Shown: positions 21,202 through 33,135, numbered from the stretch's first letter. The stretch is 64,000 nucleotides of DNA from Acanthochlamys bracteata (GCA_019914995.1 CM034135.1:3412501-3476500), one strand, 5' to 3'. Translations and numbers: made by a program. The notes: generated by a model from the sequence alone, not told the origin.

Positions 21202-21987
21202 TTATTTCTCCTTCAATATTTGTAATACAATTCGCAAATGCTCAACATGCTCATCCTTATCCCTGGAGTAAACTAATACATCGTTGATGAAAATAACCAC
21301 GAACATATCCAGGTATGGCTTGAACACCCTATTCATAAGGTCCACAAAAGCTGCAGGGGCATTAGTTAACCCGAAGGATATCACCAAAAATTCATAGTGC
21401 CCATATCTAGTTCTGAAAACTGTCTTTGGTATGTCTTCTCCCCTCACCTTCAACTGGTAGTACTCCGAACGAAGATCGATCTTCGAGAAGCAACATGCTC
21501 CCTCAAGCTGATCAAACAAATCGTCTATCCGGGGTAGAGGTACCGGTTCCGAACCGTTACCTTATTTAGTTGTCTATAATCAACGCACAAGGGATCCGTC
21601 CTTCTTCCACACAAATAACACAGGTGCCCCCCAAGGAGACACACTAGGATCAATAAAACCCTTCTCTAAAAGATCATCAAGTTGACTCTTCAATTCCTTT
21701 AACTCAGTAGGAGACATACGGTACGGAGCCATAGAAATTGGTTTTGCACCAGGCACCAAGTCAATACAAAACTCAACCTCCCTGTCCGATGGTAGTTTCT
21801 CAAGATCCTCAGGAAACACCTCTGGAAATTCTCGTACCACTGGGATTGCATTAATTTCGCTTTCCGAACTACTCCGATCACAAACCCAGGCAAGATAGGA
21901 ACTATACCCCTTCCTTAACAATCTACGGGCATCTAACCAAGAGATCAAGTTATTAGGAGCTGCAGGATGATCTCCTTGAAAGCTCAA
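21202..21987 (-). pseudogene. Gypsy reverse transcriptase, catalytic box altered
   Basis: Open pieces 21987..21580 and 21519..21202. Motifs in order: '[20 protein letters not shown]', '[12 protein letters not shown]', '[16 protein letters not shown]', '[16 protein letters not shown]', '[20 protein letters not shown]', and '[15 protein letters not shown]'. In the catalytic box the normal F-I-D-D reads F-I-N-D (Asn codon at 21285..21283), which removes a metal-binding Asp. Together with the frame break at about 21520-21580 this RT is inactive. Confidence 0.92.
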
Positions 21988-22000
21988 GCTCCCCGTCTAT

Positions 22001-22318
22001 TCAGAACTTCACAGATTTGCTAAAGCAATCTACCGAAGCATGATAAGAGGCGAGCCAGTCCATCCCAAGGAGCACATCAAAATCTGTCATATCTAATAAT
22101 ATCAAATTGGCCGGCATCTCATGACCCTCAATCTCAACCACACAAGCGCTAAGCACCAAATCCGCTAGGAACACATCATTCGTCGATGTTGACACCATGA
22201 AAGGAGTCACTAATGGTTCCAAATTAGCATGAATCTTAGAGGCGAAGACACGTGACACGTAAGAGTGTGTTGGACCATAATCAAACAATGCGTTCGCTCT
22301 TTCACCAAGAATCATCAC
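22001..22318 (-). pseudogene. Gypsy aspartic protease fragment
   Basis: A frame of about 105 codons containing 'NALFDYGPTHSYVS', the region of the retroviral-type protease active site, then 'ADLVLSACVVEIEGHEMPAN' and 'DFDVLLGMDWLASYHASVDC', a strong plant gypsy signature. The active-site triplet D-S/T-G reads D-Y-G, so the protease is probably dead. Confidence 0.85.
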
Positions 22319-23120
22319 TATGCCTGAAACGTCAAAGTCTAGCGTGATTTAAAGTCTAATCCCTATGTTCACATAAAGCAAATAGAATCACATTATGCAT
22401 GCGATACAGAAAGCATAAACTTATAAAAACGAATAAGAATATACCAATCACAATCGCATTCGATGCATGAGCGTCCTGACGAGTCACAGCGCGCAACGCA
22501 GCTACGGCAGGTAAAGTAGTAGCAGGTGTACTAACAGATTGTGTTAAGATGAGTTCTGCTCTATAAGCTCCACGACCACCACGGACCTGATGACCTCGCC
22601 CAAACCCTCGGGCACGGCCGCCTCACCCTCATTCACCTCTACAAGGAGCACGCTAACTTAAGGGCTGTGCAGCAATAGGCGCAGGTGCTGGAAAAGCCGC
22701 CGGAGGTAAGGGTCATCTACCATGTCCTGCTTGTACCGCAGCATAAGCGCACTCATACTTATGATGACTTTCCAAGCCACAGTTATAGCAAACTTATAAT
22801 TTATTTAAATTTATTTAATTTAAATAATTTTTTTATTCAAAAATACTTCTTTCAATAAGCACTTTTAAATCTCTCATTAAAGTTGGAAGTCTTTCTCATA
22901 GTGACATACCCAGCAGCAGTGATACTTCTGCGGAAGGTTATTAGCAGTGCTTATGTACTGCATTAAAAGAAATTTGTCATATTTGAATAATTTTTTTTAT
23001 AGTATCTTTATTTTTTTAATTATGAAAAATATAAATAAATTATATATCAAAATAATTTTTATACATATATTTTTAATTATGTTTTTATTAAAAATTTTAA
23101 TTTCAAATAAACTTTTTATA

Positions 23121-23390
23121 TTAAGCATTTTGAAACGTCCTCTCTTCATGATCATCATCTTCTGCTTCTCCAGCTGACGTTTCCACCATCTTAAAACCTT
23201 CATTGTTGCATCCAACAATCTTTTCCATTCGTGGCGAAGTAATCCTGATGCTTTCTTCAACAAGAGCAACTTCATAAAAAAAAGAACTCTGCACGCCAGC
23301 TACCGACCTAGCACCTGAAACACTTGATGTTAGAAGATGAAATGAAACCGTCAATGCAAGTAGCAGAAGCAATTTAGTTGAACTCGCCAT
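23121..23390 (-). CDS. Small secreted protein, unidentified
   Basis: An ORF of 89 codons from ATG 23390 to TAA 23123..23121. The N-terminus is a clear signal peptide ('MASSTKLLLLLALTVSFHLL', then 'TSSVSGA', cleavage likely after about residue 27). The mature part of about 60 residues is acidic toward the end ('EAEDDDHEERTFQNA'), with one Cys and no disulphide pattern. The size and layout resemble plant peptide-hormone precursors, but I find none of the known terminal motifs (no YIYTQ, no PPRHN, no CLE or CEP box). It may be a real small secreted protein. It may also be a 3'-truncated gene, since AT-rich debris and the broken retrotransposon begin just beyond it. A TATA-like 'ctatataaagg' lies near 23600 but points the other way. 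Confidence 0.5.
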   Translation of the reverse strand: MASSTKLLLLLALTVSFHLLTSSVSGARSVAGVQSSFFYEVALVEESIRITSPRMEKIVGCNNEGFKMVETSAGEAEDDDHEERTFQNA

Positions 23391-23736
23391 TGATATTGAT
23401 CGGTAAACTACTTCAACTTGTTTAAATTGTTTAGAAATAAAAATTTTGTTTTATGGAATATAACACTGAATTGCAATTTTTTAGTTGTTAAACAAATCCT
23501 GTTTCAAATTTGCAATTCATTTATCTATTCATTTAACCTTTTAATTTGAATCCATTATTAAAGGAAGAAGAATGTAAGATGCGTGACCGTAACACCCGAT
23601 ACTATATAAAGGTTTTTAAAGCATTTATTTGTATTGGCATAGCTATATAATGTCTATAGTTGAGCCTCTATTACTGGGCTTTCGAACTCACCTTAGTAGG
23701 CCCGCCTTCTGCTAATATATTCAGCAACAAACATTT

Positions 23737-23747
23737 GTCCCACATCG
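23737..23747 (+). promoter_or_regulatory. USE element of U2 snRNA gene
   Basis: 'GTCCCACATCG' matches the plant upstream sequence element consensus RTCCCACATCG exactly. It is 33 bp before the TATA box, the spacing used by Pol II-transcribed plant snRNA genes (Pol III types are about one helical turn closer). Confidence 0.93.
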
Positions 23748-23780
23748 GTTAGCGTTGCAATCGTTGCTTTGTAAACTTCG

Positions 23781-23788
23781 TATAAAAG
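23781..23788 (+). promoter_or_regulatory. TATA box of U2 snRNA gene
   Basis: 'TATAAAAG' 34 bp upstream of the first base of the RNA, the normal position for plant U-snRNA genes. Confidence 0.9.
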
Positions 23789-23814
23789 GAGAGGCCAATG
23801 CAAAGTAGCAGCTC

Positions 23815-24013
23815 ATACCTTTCTCGGCCTTTTGGCTAAGATCAAGTGTAGTATCTGTTCTTATCAGTTTAATATCTGATAGTGGTTCATGGAACCACAT
23901 TGATATTAAATTTATTTTTTGTGGGGGAGTGCCCGTCACAGTGGCTTGCCACTGGGGTATTCGTGCGTCGCCCATGCGTTGCACTACTGCACGGGCCTGG
24001 CGCACCCCTGCCA
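23815..24013 (+). ncRNA. U2: U2 spliceosomal snRNA
   Basis: The sequence starts 'ATACCTTTCTCGGCCTTTTG' and continues 'GCTAAGATCAAGTGTAGTAT', the invariant U2 5' region. It includes the branch-site recognition GTAGTA and the 'TCTGATA' of stem II. A stem IIb hairpin ('GTGGTTCATGGAACCAC') and an Sm site ('ATTTTTTGTGG') follow, then stem III ('CAGTGGCTTGCCACTG') and stem IV ('GCGTCGCCCATGCGTTGCAC...GGGCCTGGCGC'). Length is about 199 nt, normal for plant U2. USE, TATA and 3' box are all in place, so this is a candidate functional copy. A few differences from other plant U2 RNAs lie in loops and stems IIb-III. U2 pairs with the intron branch site in the spliceosome. Confidence 0.95.
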
Positions 24014-24014
24014 A

Positions 24015-24021
24015 AGTCTAA
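24015..24021 (+). terminator. 3' box of U2 snRNA gene
   Basis: 'AGTCTAA' directly after the RNA, preceded by CA-containing sequence, fits the plant snRNA 3'-end signal CA(N)3-10AGTNNAA. Confidence 0.85.
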
Positions 24022-25011
24022 TCGTAAATTTTTTACGAATCATCATTAGATTAATGGGGTCTTAGAGAATTAATGTTGGATTTATTTGTCGTAGTAGTTT
24101 AGGCCTTTAGGGTCGATTTGGATTTATTTTAACGAACTCAAATTCAGTTAATATTTTTAAATAAATTTTTTATAATAGTTTAAATTTGATTAAAATTAAT
24201 AAAATATACAAACATAATAATTAATAATAAAAATTTATGATATAAAATTTTATGTATTTTTTAATTTTTTTAAAAATTTAAAATATTCTACAAAAGTTTA
24301 TTAAAAATATAAATAAAAATTTAGAATAAAAAAATAAGAAAAGATATACTATGTCAAAAATCACCTTAGGCCCAACTTAAAAAGACCAACAATAACAAGG
24401 ATTAGAGATGATTAGTTATTTATTCTTTTAATACATGCATTACATTGTTCTAATTCCTTTTTTGTAACTGAAATTAGTACAGGAGATATAAAACTTGTAA
24501 ATAAGAGAATTTTGTATTTGTTCATCTTTCTGTTGTTTTTTTCTTTCTTGTAGAGAATGGAAGAAGATGATTAAATTTATTTAATCAAATTTATGTAATG
24601 TATAACAGTTTATTTGATATAGGGGAAAAATATAGGAAAAATTATAGTTGATTTATTAATTTCAAATTTATTTGCATGCATGACTTTATGAAGTTGTTTC
24701 ACTCGTCCGTCTACGGTCAACGATGGAAGGAGTAGAGAAAGTTGTGGATTTTTTATTCATTTTTACAATTCAGTTTTTCTTATTTAAAGTTATTTTTATC
24801 TCATTTTTAGGTATACAGAAAAATAGAATAAATTAATTTAGTTTATGGTTTTCTTTAAATTTATTTTTAATAATATTATTTATAGTAATTTATATTTAAT
24901 AATTTATGTTTAAAAAGTCTCTAACCTAAAAAAAGAACGCAATCTTCGTGAAAGTCTAACATACGCTGTTAGTTAAAGCTTGCTTGCGAAATGGACTCGG
25001 ACAGTGGGTTG

Positions 25012-25262
25012 GAGACGTTTATGAAATAAATTTTTTTTAAAATAAAAATATTTTTTATTTTTTTAAAAATAAGTTTTATTTTTTTTATTTTCAAAAAAAT
25101 AATAATAATATATGATAAAAAATTTTATTACGTAAAATTGTTTTATACTATCTAAATTTTAAATAAATTTTTTTAAAATATTTATAAACTATATATTAAA
25201 AAATATAAAATAATAAAAATTAAAAAATAATTTTTGATATGCACTATAAAACGCACTCAAAG
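25012..25262. repeat. AT-rich MITE-like element
   Basis: Starts 'gacgtttatgaaataaa' and ends 'aaaacgcactcaaag', whose reverse complement 'tttgagtgcgttt' matches the left end of the element at 7248. The interior ('ataataatatatgataaaaa', 'tttataaactatatattaa') matches the other family members. No target duplication confirmed. Confidence 0.4.
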
Positions 25263-28200
25263 AAATTCCGTTTACCGTGGAGGCAGGCCAGGTGACATGT
25301 GTGTTGTTAAATATTTTGGTTTCGACTAGGTTAAAATTTTACTGACGAGTCTTCTGAGCCCAGTACGACGTACTATACGAGGCCAACAAAGCGGCCCACG
25401 TCCGGCGTTTGGAAAAGGTTATCCAAAACTAATTTTTAATTTCATATTTATTGATATATTCTTTATAAATTTAGAAAATTTATTTAAAAATTTAAATAAT
25501 ATAAAATTATTTTATATAGTAAAATTTTTTATTATTTATTTTATTATTTTTTAAAATAAAAATAGAACTTATTTTTTAAATAAATAAAAATATTTTTTAT
25601 TTTAGAAAAATTTTATTTTAAAAACACTGCTTTATAAAGTTACTTGCTTGACAGAAATAGAAAGTATTTTAAAGTACCTTTAAAAAATAATTTTTTTAAA
25701 TAAAAAATACTTCTATTATTTTATAAAATATTTTTATTTTATTTTAAAAAATAAATTTTGATTTTTTGATCTAAAATATTCAATAATAAAATCTTACAAC
25801 ATTTATTTCTTAAATTCTTTAAATAAAATTTGAAAAAGATTATTTTAAAAAAATTAAAATTACTTTCTTAGAATGCATTACCAAACACACCCTTATAATA
25901 TTGATGAAAAGCATTAGAGAAAGCTGAGAAGTTAAGTGGCCTCTTATCATCAGCTAAGCCGATATTTGGTGTTGATTATTTATTTTTTATATTCATTTTT
26001 TGTCTAAGTTTTATTTTATATTTTAAATAATTTTTTTATATTTTTTAATAATTTTTTTAAATTTTAAAAATACAAAATATTTTATATTGTGAGATATTAT
26101 TGTATTTATTTATTATTTTTTAATAAAAATAAAATTTATTTTAAAAAAATTTTAAATATCCTGTATTTCAGATTTTTTTTCCTTCAGTATACACTTCCAA
26201 ACATCCACTTTTATTTATATCATGACCTATATACACTAGTTCACTTTCTTAAGTGTTTGTCTTTGCTTATTCTACTGTCTCTTATGTCAAGCAATTTTTA
26301 GGATATATTTTAATATATGAAAATAAATTTCATAAAATTAAATTTAGTAAAAGAAAGTTTGAGAAAAAATAAATTCGATGAATTTAGAGTAATTTAAAAT
26401 ATAAAAGTAATTTATTTGATGAAAAAAATGAGTTCTCCGCGGTTCAAACAAACACTTGAGCTTACCAACTTTTGCCAAAGTCGAGCCTAACTGGCTAAGG
26501 ATTATGCAAGTCATTTTAAAGTACGTCGCTTGTTGTTTATTAGCCTGCTACCAACTCTACCGCTAACACTGTTCAATTTGAATGATTGCCAATTACAGCA
26601 CAAAAAATCAAGTTCAGTTCGTTAACATTCAAAAGATACTTGTCTATCTCCATTTATATTCTCTCTGTATTTTTAATACACTACTATTTATCATAGCGGA
26701 AATAGTCATTTTATAAAAAATATGAGGCACATCATTATTTACAATATTTGAGAGTGCCTATAATAAGTTTTATTTTTAATTTAAAAAGTAATATTAAATA
26801 ATATTATTATATAAATTTGTTTATATTTTTAAAATTGAAAATAATAAATTCTATATAATTTTTAAAAAGTAAATGAACAAATGTAAAGCACTTAATAAGT
26901 AATGTCAAAAGACCCCTTACCATAATCAAAAGCTTGTCAGCGGTTACGTCTTTGCCGGCTTTTCTTAAGAATTTCCGCGTGCAATTCGCATGCAATACCA
27001 AAATTCTTGTAGTGTGCCAAACTGCAAGAAATTAGGATGATAACTTCGCTGGCCCTCTTTTAATTTCTTGAGCAAAACCGAAGAGAATTACTACCAGCTT
27101 TTATAACGCCTTCACGGTTTATAAAGCCATTCCAAAAAAAGAACTGCCGAACTTTTTCTAAGCTATGAAATGTTTCAGAGCCAAGTCACGATGGTGAATG
27201 AATGAACATGGCTGTGGCTTTTTGCTGTCAAGTTTGGCAGTGATCCTATTTTAACCAAACCAAAGTTTTACTTATGCGCAGAAACACAGGGATGATAAAC
27301 CACGAGGGATTCCTACCAAAACTTTTTGGTGCTCTCTAATCCAGGCCAAACCTGCTTTCTTTCCCCAGCCGTGTTATTGCACCCACCAATATAAAAAGAT
27401 TTTGTTCTATTCTGTCTCCATGAATTCTTTTATTAAAAAAGAAAACTTTATTATAGAAGTCGCACAGTGATTGATTAATTTGGCATTGAGTTTCCGCGAT
27501 ACACCATGGAAGTTTGGATCATGCATGACTTGTTGACAAAATGGCATAGTTCTTGTTATACACATCTCTAGTTTTTGTATGTACATGGAGATTCCATCTA
27601 CTCTTCGGGCATGTTTCACTTTAACGAAAATTACTTTACTAAAATAAATTTATGAAAATAAAATATTTTATGAGTTGGTTGGTGAGTTTTATACTTTTAG
27701 AAACAAAATAAATAAAAATATCAAAACTATAGTAAAATCTTCTAAAACAATTTGTGTTCAGTGAAACTTGTAACGAAAATACAATATCATTTCAGAACTA
27801 CTGATAATTAATATGAAACTAAAATTTTTAATGTCAATTTATTTTTGAAGTGAATTGATGCAGACTAATTTATTCTATAATGAATTTAAATAAAGCTGAC
27901 CATCTGTCCTAAAATAAAACGAACTATCTGTATTGAAATAAATAGACTACTTACTCTAAAATAAAATGGACAATTGTTTTTGATTGAAATGAACTATCTA
28001 TTCTAAAATAAGATGGACTATTTGCCATAAAATAAAACGGACAACAAATGTCATAAATAAAATAAATAATATAATTAAATTTAATTTATATTCTGTACCG
28101 ATCTGATCTAATCTGTTCTGATAATATGAGAGAATTTAGGATTCTTCTCAACCAATTAGCCATAAGAAAAATAAGACTAATTTTTTTGAATATTATTTCA

Positions 28201-29157
28201 AAAATATTGATAAACAATGTGGAACTAAATTTTCTTAACAAAAGTAAAACACGGCTATACAATTTCTAAAGACTCTTTTTAATAAAAATTAATCAAATGG
28301 CAAAGTTCTAAAACTACAATTCCTTAAGACCATGAATTCGATATTCATTACCTAAAACTCCATCTATTTTTAAGATTGGATATACAGCACTGAATCTAAA
28401 GTTTACAAGACCCTATCAATTTTTCTATTTACATAATTTTTTTCCTAACACTATATATTGGATAATCTTTAACAAATTTGTTTGATTTCCTTTCTAAGTC
28501 CAGTAATCTCTGGTAAATTTAATATTATTCTTATATATTAGAAGAGAAGGTGAAATAAAACGAAGTAAATTAAAAATAAAGAAAATAAATATTTATAGAT
28601 ATTAATTTTTGTAACTGCAATTTTAAAATAATATAGTTTAGATCTAAAGTTCAAATTCCTTATGTATTTGATGGACTCTAAACTGTTTTGTAAGACATAC
28701 AACACAGGTAGCGAAGTAGCAAAATTTGTTGCTCGTTTTTGTCATTGAAGAAACTTTACAGTAATTACATATATGTTAAATTGCTTGCTCGGTGAATTGG
28801 TAGGGTAACTCGTGAAAGAAATTTAGGACTCGTTTCAGGTTCATAAAATTCTTTGTTTTTTTAAACTTTGACAAAAAAATTTATTTTGTAATTTCAGTTT
28901 GTTTTAAAATAGACAACTCACATTTCAATTTACTTCTTAGAAAATATACTTTTTATAAAATTTATTTTAGCAAAATTGAATTTAGTAAAACTAAGAGACA
29001 CCCTCACAATACAAAAGTTTCTAGTTCTGGCTCGACAGAAAAGAAAGACCGAACGTTTTAAGTTTGGAGTTGATTTTGCTGAATGAGGAAAAAAATTAGC
29101 GGCTACTGTTGAGATTTATTTAATCCTTGTGGAAGTAAAAAAGAACTCTTGATTTAG

Positions 29158-29424
29158 AGGGCGTTCAGAAGTATTTATAAAATAAAAAATTTTTTAAATA
29201 TAAAATATTTTAAGTTTTTCAGAAAATAAGTTTTATTTTTATTTTTAAAAAATAAAAATATATAATAAAAAATTTCACTATATAGAATTTTTTTATATTT
29301 TTTAAAATTTTAAAAAATTTTATAAAATATAAAATAATATATTTATAAAATATATATTAAAAAAATATGAAATAAAAAATTAAAAAATCATTTATTCAGA
29401 AAGCAATACTACACATGCTCTTAG
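29158..29424. repeat. AT-rich MITE-like element
   Basis: Begins 'gagggcgttcagaagtattt' and ends 'aaagcaatactacacatgct'. The interior has the shared family phrases 'aaaataaaaatatataataa' and 'tttataaaatatatattaaa', closely parallel to the copy at 25012-25262. Confidence 0.45.
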
Positions 29425-30185
29425 AAAGTAAAAAAAAAAATCATACATCATATAACTTTTATATTTATTATTTATTTTAACTAAATTAAGTTTATTTTTT
29501 GAAAATCTTCTGAAATTTTATATAAACACCTCCAAATGACTCAAAGAGGTGACTGATTTATGCATGCATCCATGTACATCAACATTCAACAACAAGAAGC
29601 CTGCATCCAATCATCTAAAACACGACAATCTCCACGTTATTACAATGAATAAGGAACTTAAGCATATGGCTTTCTACACCAAACCAACATAATGCCTTTT
29701 TTTACATCCCACTTTATTCAATAATAATATGTTTTTTTTTTAAAACTTAACAGCTACTTTTATCGATGGACGTAACATTTTAATAATAAATGTTGTATTT
29801 TTACCTCGTGAAATCATTAGAGAAGTACATTTCAAAGACGAAAGTACATAATGTTTGCTCTCTTTATTCTTTTCTACATCTTTACCCTTTACTAAATATG
29901 ATACGATCTTTTTGCTTTTTTCTTTTTAAGAAAATTCTATCCTCCACAAATCAACTCTTATTAGCTGGATCCCTCCCTCCTCCCTCTCGCTCTCCCTTCT
30001 TTCGTTTCCAACTTCCAACCTATTTATCTTCCCTTTAGAGCTCTTTCCCTTTTATTCCCTCCCCACTTCTTCCTTCTTCTCCACTACTTAGACTGTGCTC
30101 ACCAAATAGATTACAGTATAGTAGTAGTAGTGCATTGAGTAGAGTAGTAGTTTGTGTTTGTTTTGTTAGTAATCTTTCATTGTTC

Positions 30186-30339
30186 ATGGGGAATTACAAG
30201 TTCAGGTTGTCTGACATGATACCAAATGCCTGGTTCTACAAGCTCAGAGACATGGGCAAAACAAGTAGCAGAGGGCAAAGAATTTCAAAATCCATCAGTA
30301 ATTTCAAAAGCCAAGATTCTCTTATACAACTTTCTTCTC

Positions 30340-30373
<34 letters not shown>

Positions 30374-31343
30374 GCAAGAGAAGAATAGAGAAGTCTTCAG
30401 TGTTCCCAACAGGCCTTCCTACTACTACTCGAGCAGAGGAAGGGAGATCACTACCGAAAAACTCCCTTGCTCTCCACTGCAATCCAAAGGCTCTGAAACA
30501 CATTTCCCTCAGGACCCACCGAGGAAGTCGAATCGCCGAGCCCGGAAACGGCTTCCTAAGCCTTCTACAAAGCTCATTTCGTCGTCCGTCATCGCCGGTT
30601 GTAACTGTCGGGCATGGAAGGCAGAGTCTTTACTTCATGATTCTTCTGTTTCTGAAGATTTACAGAAGCTTGGTGTTTCTGAGGATTTGGAATTCAGTGA
30701 TCTAGATTCTTGGTCGGATTCTTGCGTCTGCAGGCTGACTACTTCTCCGAACGATATCATCATCGGCATGGCCGGAGATGATGATAAAACTATTTCATGC
30801 AGTCGAAAGTTGAATTTCCTCGACAAGTTCGATCTCCCACCGGAGATTGAACTTAAGCCAATTCTTACAAAACCAGCCATGAAAACAGAGCAACAACAAC
30901 AACAGATGAACAATCTCAAACTAGAAGACAAGCTAGTGATCAAGGAACAAAGCAAGAGCCCTGCTACAAAGAAAACTCTTCCTGCATCACTACACAGGCT
31001 CAAGCTGAGAACCAATTCTCCAAGAGTAGTTGCTTCACAGAGAAAGACCAAAATCTCTCAAGGCAGGAAAAGCTCTGCTACTGATCAGAAAGGTAAAAAG
31101 CAGCAGCAGCAGCTGCGGCGAAGGTTGTCGCGGAGTTTCGCAATAGTGAAGTCTTCAGCAGACCCACAGAAAGATTTCAAAGACTCAATGATGGAGATGA
31201 TAATTGAGAATAATATTAAAGCTTCCAAAGATTTAGAAGAATTGCTCGCCTGCTATCTGTCACTGAATTCCAATGAGTACCACGGTGTGATTGTCAAAGC
31301 TTTTGAGCAAATTTGGTTTGATCTTAGTGACATTAGATTGTAA
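30186..31343 (+). CDS. OVATE family protein (transcriptional repressor)
   Basis: A single exon of 385 codons. I chose the ATG at 30186 because it starts the conserved OFP N-terminus 'MGNYKFRLSDMIPNAWFYKL'. An in-frame ATG at 30135 would add 17 unconserved residues. After the N-terminal motif come a poly-Gln tract (CAA/CAG repeats, about 30340-30378), a basic bipartite NLS-like stretch ('SNRRARKRLPKPS'), and long low-complexity sequence. The C-terminal OVATE domain begins with 'RRLSRSFAIVKSSADPQKDF', continues with 'SMMEMIIENNIKASKDLEEL' and 'LACYLSLNSNEYHGVIVKAF', and ends 'IWFDLSDIRL'. OFPs repress transcription with KNOX/BELL homeodomain proteins and shape organs. This one looks like the OFP1-5 type. 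It appears intact. Confidence 0.93.
30340..30378 (+). repeat. CAA/CAG microsatellite in OFP gene
   Basis: An in-frame CAA run (with a late CAG) encoding about 14 glutamines. Lengths of such tracts vary between alleles. The reverse strand reads as a poly-leucine frame, which is only a shadow. Confidence 0.95.
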
Positions 31344-32877
31344 TAATAGAAACAGTTCTATGAATGCATGTTGTTCTCAGTGTATCCAAACTTGAAAAGA
31401 GTTGTATAGTCTAGTTCAATGTAGGGCGTGTTTCTTTTGGGCTGGAACATAATCTTTTGTCAAAAATTAAATTCCAAACATTTTTATATTAACATTTTTT
31501 ATTAAAATTTAGTTTTAATTATATTTATAATTAAAAATTTTATTTTCAACCTTATTTTTAATAATAAATAAATAAAATAAATTTCTAATAATTATATTTT
31601 AGAATTCATTTTTGTAATGTATTTTTCTGTAATTCACTTCCAATGAAAGTAAATGAGTTACTGTTATGTACGAAAACTTATCTTGAATTTTATGAAAGTT
31701 TTACTGAAAAAAAAAACAACAGATGAAGATGTTATATTTGATGGATTAAGAGTGAGTAGATTAGTCTAATATTGAATAAAAATAAAATGAGAAAGGAGTT
31801 GATATATTACGGAGATTCATAACTCATTGGTTTAAATTTTTAGATTGGATTGAGCTTTTTAACGTATAGATCGGACCCTTCAGACGTCTTATTTTAATTT
31901 ACTCTTTCGGTATTATATTATTCCAACAGTATGAGAGCCGATGGTAGCTTTACCTAGTAATACGATGAATACGTTAAGAGTAATATTTATATAGGTTTTT
32001 GCAAAATGCGAGTAAAAATTCAAAAAAAGTTGGATTCTAATGGCTGATTTTTAGTGTGCAATAACGGTACTCGGAGCCAAATAGTTGGGATTTTGAATGA
32101 TCGATTTATTTGGTGCAAAATCGAGCGCTCGGATGAGGAAAAATATATATGATTCATTTTTAAGAGAAAAATTATTGGATTAAAAATGAATAGCCTAATC
32201 ATATATTGAATAATAATAAGATTAAAAAAAATAATATATTAAAAATTTTCATAATATATTAACTTAAATTTTTGAATTTTTTAGTATATGAATTGAAAGT
32301 TTCAGATGTTTTATATTGATTAATTCTTTAGATATTATATTTCTCTAATTTGATTAACTTTTCGGATGTTATATATCTTCAATAATATTGTGGTATTACA
32401 AGAAGAGTGACTGATCGCTTTCAGTTACTAAACACGAGTTGTTTCCAGCTGAAATATATGACTATTTTGTTGAGTCCTTTAACAGATTAAGCTGCATAAA
32501 TTCTGGACTTCCTCATTGAACAATGATCACTTCTCAGTTTTTATTGGTTTAAAATCGGAAGAGTTCAAATACTATAAACATATATAACAAAATCTTTAGC
32601 ATTTCTAAAACAGAGTACCGATGAAAGAAGAACTAAATGCTTTCTGATAATTTGTCTGCTCACTTATGACAGACGCAACATTTCCCAGTACATTGAAATT
32701 AATCTCTAACAAGTAGTAACTTGTGAACAAGGCAAGTGAATAACTTTGCTGGTACGTGAACAGAAGGAACAAGTCAGTCAACGAAATAAAAAATTGAGGC
32801 AATTTAATGAGGAAGAACTTTTGTATTAAATCAAAGTGGTCTTATTAAAGCACATACAAATGGGTGACACAGAAACA

Positions 32878-33135
32878 TAAGGTATTTGAAAGTAAGTAGT
32901 ATTTGAAAGTATTTTTAGAGTACTTTTTTAAAAGAAAAAATATTTTTATTTATTTTTTATAACTAATTTTATTTTTTGATTAAAAATAAAATAAAATTAT
33001 AATAAAATTTTATTACATATAAATTTTATAATATTTAAAAGTTTAACTATATAAATAAAATGTTATAAAAATTTAATAAAAACATAAAAAAAACTTTAAA
33101 AAGAGCTATTGGGAAACGCACTATCAAATGCGCCC
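32878..33135. repeat. AT-rich MITE-like element
   Basis: Left end 'taaggtatttgaaagtaagt' and right end 'aaacgcactatcaaatgcgc' flank an AT-rich core with 'aaaattataataaaatttta' and 'tataaataaaatgttataaa'. The ACGCACT near the right end is shared with the copies at 7248 and 25012. Confidence 0.35.

Larger units (their letters stand above)
18882..22800 (-). mobile_element. Ty3/gypsy retrotransposon interior, 5'-truncated, decayed
   Basis: Reading the minus strand from 22800 down: gag zinc knuckle 'CYNCGLESHHKYEC' (22790..22749), aspartic protease, reverse transcriptase, RNase H, integrase and a C-terminal chromodomain-like tail. Domain order PR-RT-RH-INT defines Ty3/gypsy. The polyprotein is broken into at least seven frames by stops and frameshifts. 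Gag upstream of the knuckle is missing: sequence turns abruptly AT-rich at about 22800, with no 5' LTR or primer-binding site. The 3' LTR follows at 18881-16380. Autonomous movement is impossible. Individual domains are listed separately. Confidence 0.93.
24022..30040. other. 6-kb AT-rich intergenic tract
   Basis: No gene recognised. AT-rich MITE-like debris makes up much of it (about 24105-24350, 25012-25262, 25400-25900, 25980-26180, 29158-29424), with less AT-rich spacers at about 26450-26650 and 26990-27620. The ORF on the minus strand at 27407-27619 and others here show no motif or codon bias. Nothing structural beyond the repeats stands out. Confidence 0.5.

Noticed and set aside
30285..30503. 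Poly-leucine ORF antisense to the OFP gene
   Set aside because: It is the reverse strand of the CAA repeat and flanking OFP coding sequence.
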